Positions 14,245-19,423 of a stretch of 19,423 nucleotides of DNA are shown piece by piece. The notes beneath the pieces were generated by a model. That model did no database searches. It worked only from the letters and a program-made list of their open reading frames with translations, and had not been told where the DNA came from. The translations under genes were made by a program, and so were the position numbers. Source of the DNA: Aquiflexum sp041749095 (GTDB lineage Bacteria; Bacteroidota; Bacteroidia; Cytophagales; Cyclobacteriaceae); contig NZ_JBGTCA010000037.1 of the NCBI RefSeq assembly GCF_041749095.1, forward strand, positions 1 to 19,423, written 5' to 3'. Position 1 is the first letter of the stretch. The number at the start of each line of letters is the position of its first letter.

Positions 14245-15361
14245 TCAAAATGTGTTTAAAAGTGTCTTCCAAAGATAGGAAAAACTTCTCCGTTGAAAAT
14301 TCATTGAGTCTGATTCTGCCTTTTTTTGAAAGTTCATTCCTAAGCGTCGGGTCTTCCAATAACCGGACCATGGCAGATTGGAGCGCTTCTTTGGTATTTT
14401 CTTCCAATACAATTGCCGCATCACCTGCCACTTCCATCAAGGCACCCTGATTGGAGATGATAACCGGCAAGCCAAATGAAAAGGCCTCCAATATTGGCAG
14501 ACCAAATCCTTCATTCAGGGAAGGGAAGACGTATGCGATGGCATGGTTAAAATATCCTGATAATTCATCCTCAGTTACATAACCTGGCAACATCACTTTC
14601 TCCTCTACATGAAGCATTTTGACAAGATTGATCAGATGGTCATGATCATCCAAAGCTTTTCTGGGTCCCTTTGAACCCACCAAAACCAATTTGAGGTCTT
14701 TGTGTTCTTCCTGCTGTATAAGCCCGGCAAAGGCTTCTATAAGCATCCCCAGGTTTTTCCGCTTCTCCATGACACCTACATGGAGGAAATATTGGAACCT
14801 GGGTTTTTGGTTCCTTATTTCCTTTTTCGATACCAAACCTGTGGAAGGATACACCACTCTTTTGGGGATATGCCTGAAAGCATTTATCTCCCGAAGTCTT
14901 TCTTTGGAAAAGTTGGTGATGGTAATGATTTCTCCATGATGCTTTAGTCCCATTTTCAAAAAGAACAAATAGTACTTAAGCCAAAGCGCTTGGTAATGTT
15001 CCGGATTGTCCCAAAAAAAGGTATCATGGATGACCGAAACTTTTTTTCCCCTTGACCATAACGGACTGAGGATATCAGGACTGAACACCAGATCGGCTTG
15101 ATGGTAATAGGATAACAAAGGAAGCGTAACCTGTTTTCTAAAGAAATAAAGGAACTGGAATAATATGTTTTTCCACTTCGGTGTATTTCCCTTGAAAAAT
15201 TGTTTGCTTTTGGTAGCATGGAAATCAGGATTGATGATGTATTCAAAGTCCGTTTCTTCCCGCTTTAATATCTCTTCACATAGGGAAGTGATATAAGTTC
15301 TGATACCTGTCCGTGCCACATGCAGGTAATAAACGTCGATAAGAATCCTAGCCTTTCCCAT
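14237..15361 (-). CDS. GT4 family glycosyltransferase (mannosyltransferase-like)
   Basis: The 374-residue GT-B enzyme starts at the ATG at 15361; the codon just before it (TTG, 15364) is a less likely start. The N-terminal lobe has ARILIDVYYLHVARTGIRTY, the Gly-Ile-x-x-Tyr-style acceptor loop, and VSVIHDTFFWDNPEHY. The donor lobe has FLHVGVMEKRKNLGMLIEAF, KLVLVGSKG, LPGYVTEDEL and FPSLNEGFGLPILEAFSFG with the two catalytic-region Glu residues. This EGFGLPILEAF form is frequent in mannosyl- and rhamnosyltransferases of O-antigen loci. It overlaps the polymerase gene by 14 bases and the acyltransferase gene by 8, so it lies in the same operon. Donor sugar not determinable. Confidence 0.93.
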   Translation of the reverse strand: MGKARILIDVYYLHVARTGIRTYITSLCEEILKREETDFEYIINPDFHATKSKQFFKGNTPKWKNILFQFLYFFRKQVTLPLLSYYHQADLVFSPDILSPLWSRGKKVSVIHDTFFWDNPEHYQALWLKYYLFFLKMGLKHHGEIITITNFSKERLREINAFRHIPKRVVYPSTGLVSKKEIRNQKPRFQYFLHVGVMEKRKNLGMLIEAFAGLIQQEEHKDLKLVLVGSKGPRKALDDHDHLINLVKMLHVEEKVMLPGYVTEDELSGYFNHAIAYVFPSLNEGFGLPILEAFSFGLPVIISNQGALMEVAGDAAIVLEENTKEALQSAMVRLLEDPTLRNELSKKGRIRLNEFSTEKFFLSLEDTFKHILNG

Positions 15362-16745
15362 CAATTATTTTCCTTTTAGAATAATGGTTCATGGCATAGC
15401 CGACCATCCACCAAGATATCCAGCTTACATAGTTGTACATTTCTGCATTTGCTGTAAACAATGGCAGCAACATCCCGAACTTAACCGTAGCCCCTACAAA
15501 TGCTACCCGGGCAGTCATTACATTTTCTGCATCCCGGAAGACCCTAATGCTGTGGGAAATAGCAAAGTACAGCATTAAAATATACAGTGACAATCCGATA
15601 ATTCCCAGTTGCACCCCATAGATCAGGAATTGGTTTTCCCCACCTACCCGGAGCTCATCAGTCACACTTCCAAGGTTTCCGCTCATGGCAAGTCCAATTC
15701 CCAATGGGCTTTCTATCATGGAATCCACTCCTATCAGCCATTCAACCAAATGTCCTACACTTGAGGCATTTTGAAAGGTAATGGTATCCACCACAAAGAA
15801 ATAGAATTCCTCCGAGGCAAAAAACAAAATATAGACTAAAAATAAGACAGCTGCTGAAAAACCAAAAAGGATAAGTTTATAAAGCTTAAAAACCATAGCT
15901 ATGAAAAAAATCATGATAAAAAAGGAAGCAAAAGCTGCTCTTGATGATGAAAAAATGAGACTGCCCATGGAACAGAACATGACCACTATATAGAAGAATG
16001 AATATTCCCTTTTCGTGGTGAGATACCATATCAATCCTGCGGAAAAACCCATCAGGACAGAGCTTGCCAATTCAAGCGGATCTGCAAAAAAAGATGCAAA
16101 ACGTTTGGTGACTGCCTGTGTTTCAAATGTCCATTGGAGACCAAAATTACCGGTTGTTTCGATCTGATTGATTCCCTGAAGGAAAAGGGCGTAACCGGTA
16201 TAACTTTGAAGATGTGTATCCAACATGTTCTCTACAATATTGAAAATAAAAGCTGCTATGGCAATGGTGAAAATAATCCGGAACACGTTGGTAATTTCCT
16301 TATCGTCAAAGTTTGTGTTTCTTCCCAAAAAATAAACCATCGCAGGTATAAGCATATTTTTGAAGTACAGTACTTTGCTGATAAGGGTAGCTTCACCCAG
16401 GGGCAATAACATGTACACAAACGCCAGCCCAATAAAAACCGAAAAAAGCTTATCCACCTTGGTCAGGCGAAATGGGTATTGAAAAATATTTTTATGATAA
16501 AGAATGAAAAGCAAAAATGCCAAAATGACCAGAAAATCTTTGGCCACTTGAAAAAAAGACACCAATAAACCGGAATAGGTTGCCTGATAGACAATGCTTA
16601 AAGCTGTAATGTGAAACGGAAGATAGGCCAAAAGAAAATATACCACATATTCCCATTTTCCTTTGAAGACCATGGCTTGTAGGGTCAGGTACAGGAGCGG
16701 TACAAAACCCAATAAGACAAAAATAAACAGCACGTATTCTATCAA
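15348..16745 (-). CDS. Wzy-like O-antigen/exopolysaccharide polymerase (O-antigen ligase superfamily)
   Basis: A 465-residue, very hydrophobic protein with roughly 12 membrane helices spread along its length. One larger periplasmic loop (about residues 310-385) lies before the last helices and carries GENQFLIYGVQLGIIGL, similar to the conserved G-x-x-(H/E)N-x-(F/Y)L-x-x-x-x-x-x-G stretch of the Wzy_C/O-antigen ligase family. FSSSRAAFASF (middle helix with an Arg) also fits. It would polymerise flipped repeat units in the periplasm. The frame has no ATG at its start: it opens at a TTG (16745), and the next Met is residue 25, after most of the first helix. A TGA lies three codons before the TTG. 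See the shifted-frame segment 16746-16863, which may be the true N-terminus. Confidence 0.88.
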   Translation of the reverse strand: MIEYVLFIFVLLGFVPLLYLTLQAMVFKGKWEYVVYFLLAYLPFHITALSIVYQATYSGLLVSFFQVAKDFLVILAFLLFILYHKNIFQYPFRLTKVDKLFSVFIGLAFVYMLLPLGEATLISKVLYFKNMLIPAMVYFLGRNTNFDDKEITNVFRIIFTIAIAAFIFNIVENMLDTHLQSYTGYALFLQGINQIETTGNFGLQWTFETQAVTKRFASFFADPLELASSVLMGFSAGLIWYLTTKREYSFFYIVVMFCSMGSLIFSSSRAAFASFFIMIFFIAMVFKLYKLILFGFSAAVLFLVYILFFASEEFYFFVVDTITFQNASSVGHLVEWLIGVDSMIESPLGIGLAMSGNLGSVTDELRVGGENQFLIYGVQLGIIGLSLYILMLYFAISHSIRVFRDAENVMTARVAFVGATVKFGMLLPLFTANAEMYNYVSWISWWMVGYAMNHYSKRKIIDGKG

Positions 16746-16863
16746 TGGTTTTCAGGCTTAATTGAAACGCTTCTATAGGAATTTCAGGTGGGAGATCTAT
16801 TTCATTGGAATAGGCCTCTATATCAATAAAAACGTTTTCATCAATGTTGGTATTGGAAGACAT
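16746..16863 (-). other. shifted-frame coding segment ahead of the polymerase (possible N-terminal extension or small ORF)
   Basis: An ATG at 16863 lies one base after the epimerase stop, the spacing of a coupled gene in this operon. It opens a polar, acidic frame beginning MSSNTNIDENVFIDIEAYS and reaching QLSLK just before the polymerase TTG. The frame itself runs on out of register through the polymerase gene to 16492, where its translation (Cys-, Phe-, Ser-rich) looks non-native. Removing one A from the AAAA at about 16749-16752 would join it directly to the polymerase as SLKPLIEYVLF, giving about 504 residues. So this is either an indel (real or in the assembly) in the polymerase gene or a small overlapping leader gene. 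Confidence 0.5.
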
Positions 16864-16864
16864 T

Positions 16865-17857
16865 CTATTTCTTCCAAAAGGAATACATCCCTTTGTCAAC
16901 TTCATATTCCTCCCATTGAAACTGCTCTCTTTTTGGCTGAATTTTGGCCCAATCCCACATTTTTTGCAGGCCGTCCCTGAGACTTGTCCTGTCTTCAAAA
17001 CCCAATATTTTTTTGGCCTTATCATGGGTTGCATAAGCCAACTTCACTTCATGCCTTCCCTCAAAATATTGGATTTCATGGCCACCGACTATTTCGGCAA
17101 GCAGTTCTGCAGATTCTGTTATACTATATTCCTTGGTTCCTCCCAAGTTGATGATTTGCCTGGAGGCCTCAGGCTTGGAAGCTGTAAGCCAAAGGGGTTC
17201 CAATATGTCGTCTATATAAGTAAAAGCACGCAGTTGCTCTCCCGTCCCAAAAATGGAGAAAGGTTCTCCAGTAATTTTCTGATACATCCATATTCCAAGG
17301 ACATTTCTGTATTTGTCCCAGATATTTTGGTTCAGACCATACACATTATGTGGGCGGATGATGCACCAATCAAGCCCATGCTGCTCTCCCGCAATCCGAA
17401 TATCCAATTCACAGGCGTATTTGGCGACTCCATATGGATCAATGGGGGCAGGTTGATGACTCTCTTCAAAAGGGGGCGTGCCAATACCATAAGTGGCCAT
17501 ACTCGATGTAAAAACCAATCTTTTGGTATTGTAGATTATACAGTTATTGACAACATTGGCTGTAGCTACCAAGTTGCTGGTGTAATTGAATTTCCGGATA
17601 AACGGGCTTAGGCCTTCCGCGGCATAGGCAGCGAGATGATAGACATATTCCACTTCATTTTTTGAAAAAATATCAGATAAATCGCCTGTGGCAATGTCCA
17701 CATTGTGAAATCCAACACCTGAAGGAATATTTTCGATATATCCCCCCGAAAGGTTATCTATTCCTATAATCCGGTATTCTTTTTTGTTCGTGAGCAACCA
17801 ATCTGCAAGTCTGGATCCCAATAGCCCGGCTACACCCGTAATTAATATAGATTTCAT
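16865..17857 (-). CDS. NAD-dependent epimerase/dehydratase (extended SDR, UDP-sugar 4-epimerase-like)
   Basis: A 330-residue extended short-chain dehydrogenase. The cofactor-binding GVAGLLGS (GxxGxxG, residues 8-15) and Asp34 at the end of strand 2 suit NAD. The catalytic set is Ser119 in TSSMATYG and Tyr142/Lys146 in YGVAK. RPHNVYG (168-174) and FGTGEQLRAFTYIDD in the C-terminal half are typical of nucleotide-sugar epimerases such as GalE/WbpP-like enzymes; 4,6-dehydratases and reductases are less likely alternatives. It would supply an activated sugar for the repeat unit. The gene lies 8 bases downstream of the GT2 gene, and its stop is one base before the shifted-frame segment that leads into the polymerase. 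A 255-codon frame runs antisense to it and is only a shadow. Confidence 0.92.
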   Translation of the reverse strand: MKSILITGVAGLLGSRLADWLLTNKKEYRIIGIDNLSGGYIENIPSGVGFHNVDIATGDLSDIFSKNEVEYVYHLAAYAAEGLSPFIRKFNYTSNLVATANVVNNCIIYNTKRLVFTSSMATYGIGTPPFEESHQPAPIDPYGVAKYACELDIRIAGEQHGLDWCIIRPHNVYGLNQNIWDKYRNVLGIWMYQKITGEPFSIFGTGEQLRAFTYIDDILEPLWLTASKPEASRQIINLGGTKEYSITESAELLAEIVGGHEIQYFEGRHEVKLAYATHDKAKKILGFEDRTSLRDGLQKMWDWAKIQPKREQFQWEEYEVDKGMYSFWKK

Positions 17858-17865
17858 TCCTTAAA

Positions 17866-18792
17866 TTAAATCCCTTCGTGGAAAATTCCTTCTTTTAAAC
17901 CTTTGGCTGCAAAAGTAAGCTTTTTAAATCTTTTACGGAAAATAAAGTATCCCATAATGGAAAGGTGCTTGACCACCACAAACATGATAACAGTGGGAGC
18001 GTAATACCATGGCGTATGTTTCCTGAGAAGCCAAATCTGATTTCTGCTTCTAAGGTAATGAACAAAGGGATTGACATATCCTTCTTCTTTCTTCACTTTG
18101 GATTTTTGGGACATCCCTGCCTCATGATACACTACTGATTTGGGTTCATAGGCCAGTTTAAAACCTGCTTTCTTGATACGAAATGACCAATCCACATCTT
18201 CGTAGTAGATAAAGAATTTCTCATTCAACATACCCACTTCCTTCACGATAGCAGAGGAAACCATAAAACCACAGCCTGTTATCCAATCAATGGTTTTGGG
18301 TTGGTGATGAATATCCCGGTCAACCTGATTATAGCCGATGGTCTTTGATATGCCAAAAAAAGAAATAAATTTTCCGCCTGCATTCCAGATTTTATTTTTT
18401 TCCAGAAGAAAATTGAATTTGGGTTGAACAGCCCCAAAGGAGCGGTCAGTTTCCAATCTGTTCACCAAATGATCCAGAAAATCAGGTTCAGTTTCAGTGT
18501 CATTATTGAGAAGCATCAGGTAATCATAGCCTTGCTTTATTACCTCAGCGATACCGATATTGTTGCCACCTGCAAAGCCCGCATTTTCATGGTGGCAAAT
18601 AAAATGGGCAAAATCCCCATACTTTTCCTCCAATTGCTTTCCGGAACCATCTGTGGATCCGTTGTCTACAATAAAAACCTTAAAATTGGGGTAGGTGACT
18701 TTCTTCAATGAGAGCAGGCAATGATCTGTATGATCAAAACTGTTCCAATTGATAATCACTAATCCAACAGAGGGATTCCCTTCATTTTTCAT
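17866..18792 (-). CDS. GT2 family glycosyltransferase (WbbL/rhamnosyltransferase-like)
   Basis: A 308-residue GT-A fold enzyme. The nucleotide-binding start VGLVIINWNSFDHTDHCLLS leads to VDNGSTDGS (42-50) and HENAGFAGGNNIGI (68-81). LLNNDTE (94-100) is the DxD-like metal site, and WITGCGFMVSSAIVKEVG and FFIYYEDVDWSFRIKKAG (ED-x-D-W/x-R-x-x-x-x-G) complete the acceptor/catalytic part. The C-terminus has a hydrophobic stretch (about 260-285) that may bind the membrane. This motif set is typical of dTDP-rhamnosyltransferases of O-antigen loci, though other sugars are possible. It is followed 8 bases later by the epimerase gene. A 169-base gap separates it from the flippase gene, so a promoter may lie there, but none was recognised. 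Confidence 0.93.
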   Translation of the reverse strand: MKNEGNPSVGLVIINWNSFDHTDHCLLSLKKVTYPNFKVFIVDNGSTDGSGKQLEEKYGDFAHFICHHENAGFAGGNNIGIAEVIKQGYDYLMLLNNDTETEPDFLDHLVNRLETDRSFGAVQPKFNFLLEKNKIWNAGGKFISFFGISKTIGYNQVDRDIHHQPKTIDWITGCGFMVSSAIVKEVGMLNEKFFIYYEDVDWSFRIKKAGFKLAYEPKSVVYHEAGMSQKSKVKKEEGYVNPFVHYLRSRNQIWLLRKHTPWYYAPTVIMFVVVKHLSIMGYFIFRKRFKKLTFAAKGLKEGIFHEGI

Positions 18793-18961
18793 GTAATATC
18801 CTCAGTAATTTTAACAATTAATTTCCCTTCTATTAATTCAGGCTTTCTCAAGATAGAAACATGCCTGATCTCCTCGATTCAGAGTTTTTGCTTTTTGCTG
18901 AAATTTGATTCTCTTTTTTCCACCCACCCATTTTACAGGATTATTTCCTTTTAATGATCCA
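18793..18961 (-). other. 169-base spacer with an open 3' frame after the flippase gene
   Basis: Directly after the flippase stop, another minus-strand frame stays open for about 44 codons. It reads through GGNNPVKW-like sequence: INGSLKGNNPVKWVGGKKR then a Lys/Gln-rich tail ending in FYLEKA and a stop near 18844. A one-base shift at the CGAAAAG near the flippase stop would fuse it to the flippase. It has no good start of its own. It may be a decayed tail, a small gene fragment or chance. Confidence 0.25.
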
Positions 18962-19423
18962 TTAATCTTTTCGAAAGGTCTTTATGATACTTATAACTAA
19001 CTGCTTATTGTAAATCCAATTCAGTATACTGGAAATCAGCAGGACAATGATCTCTGTGGACAATAAGGCATAACAAAGGCCCAATGCACCAAATTGGTCT
19101 GTCAGAAATATGGATGCCGAAATCATATAGATAGACATCAGCCAAGAGGATTTAAACATGAGGGATTTTTGATTCTTCGCCAGGAAAATAACGACATTGA
19201 CTATATTCAGGCATGCAAGAAAGGGTATAAAAGCCAGAATTTTCATAAATAAGACAGATTCTTGCAGTTCTGTTCGTGAAAGTATTTGAATGATAAATGG
19301 AGCCAGGATAAAAGTTGTCAAGGAACCCAAAAGCCCTAGAAGCAAAGAAATTCCATAGACTTTTTTTATAAATCGAATAAATCGGGGTAGATCTGATTGT
19401 AGCAATCTTGCAGCATTGGGATA
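18962..19423 (-). CDS. Wzx-like polysaccharide flippase (3' part; runs off the window)
   Basis: The frame is open to the right edge, reading YPNAARLLQSDLPRF at the edge, so the start lies outside; about 153 residues are visible. Four to five hydrophobic helices are seen (for example LLLGLLGSLTTFILAPFII, ILAFIPFLACLNIVNVVIFL and ALGLCYALLSTEIIVLLISS), with short basic loops. This is the usual C-terminal layout of MATE-like/MVF oligosaccharide flippases of the PST family (Wzx). The role would be to move the undecaprenyl-linked repeat unit across the inner membrane, upstream of the polymerase. The tail is short and basic (FRKD). Identification rests on topology, style and context, since no catalytic motif exists in this family. 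Confidence 0.82.
   Translation of the reverse strand, partial: YPNAARLLQSDLPRFIRFIKKVYGISLLLGLLGSLTTFILAPFIIQILSRTELQESVLFMKILAFIPFLACLNIVNVVIFLAKNQKSLMFKSSWLMSIYMISASIFLTDQFGALGLCYALLSTEIIVLLISSILNWIYNKQLVISIIKTFRKD

Noticed and set aside
16865..17034. Upstream extension of the acidic frame into the epimerase gene (frame open from 17034)
   Set aside because: The upstream part is out-of-frame epimerase sequence; only the part from the ATG at 16863 looks coding.
16844..17611. 255-codon plus-strand open frame
   Set aside because: It lies wholly antisense to the well-supported epimerase gene and its leader, with no recognisable motifs.

Overview
The window looks like a piece of a Bacteroidota chromosome, probably from the Cytophagales/Cyclobacteriaceae (Algoriphagus-like) group. 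The reasons are AT-rich spacers, genes with little or no Shine-Dalgarno sequence, one good Bacteroidota-type -7 box (TAnnTTTG), dispersed palindromic spacer repeats, and protein families typical of exopolysaccharide loci in that group. The taxon is inferred from style; no 16S or marker gene is present.

Layout. (1) The left edge holds the probable 3' end of an unidentified membrane protein (1-159) and a gene-free stretch. Two plus-strand glycan genes follow: a WecG/TagA/CpsF glycosyltransferase (645-1388) and a minimal WcaJ/PglC-type sugar-phosphate transferase (1482-2171). The pair ends at a strong terminator. (2) From about 2.2 to 9.35 kb lies an accessory region of lower GC. It contains composite intergenic repeats, a 598-residue HEPN-domain protein bracketed by an exact 55-bp direct repeat, a 5'-truncated glycosyltransferase copy, and a tight three-gene operon of uncharacterised proteins (8642 down to 6912). 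(3) From 9351 to the right edge almost everything is a minus-strand polysaccharide cluster. Read in transcription order it runs: flippase (partial), GT2, SDR epimerase, Wzy-like polymerase, GT4, hexapeptide acyltransferase, SAM methyltransferase, 2OG-Fe(II) oxygenase, GT4, and then a separately promoted DUF1972/GT4 glycosyltransferase.

How it fits together. The phosphoglycosyltransferase would load the first sugar phosphate on undecaprenyl phosphate. The WecG-type enzyme and the GT2/GT4 enzymes would extend the repeat unit. The epimerase would supply a nucleotide sugar, and the acyltransferase, methyltransferase and perhaps the oxygenase would decorate it. The flippase and polymerase would export and polymerise it (Wzx/Wzy route). 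Export (Wza/Wzc) genes are not in view.

The parts most worth following up are the three-gene operon, the repeat-bracketed HEPN gene, the mosaic duplicate of the DUF1972 glycosyltransferase, the structured dispersed repeats, and a probable frameshift or hidden N-terminal extension at the start of the polymerase gene.
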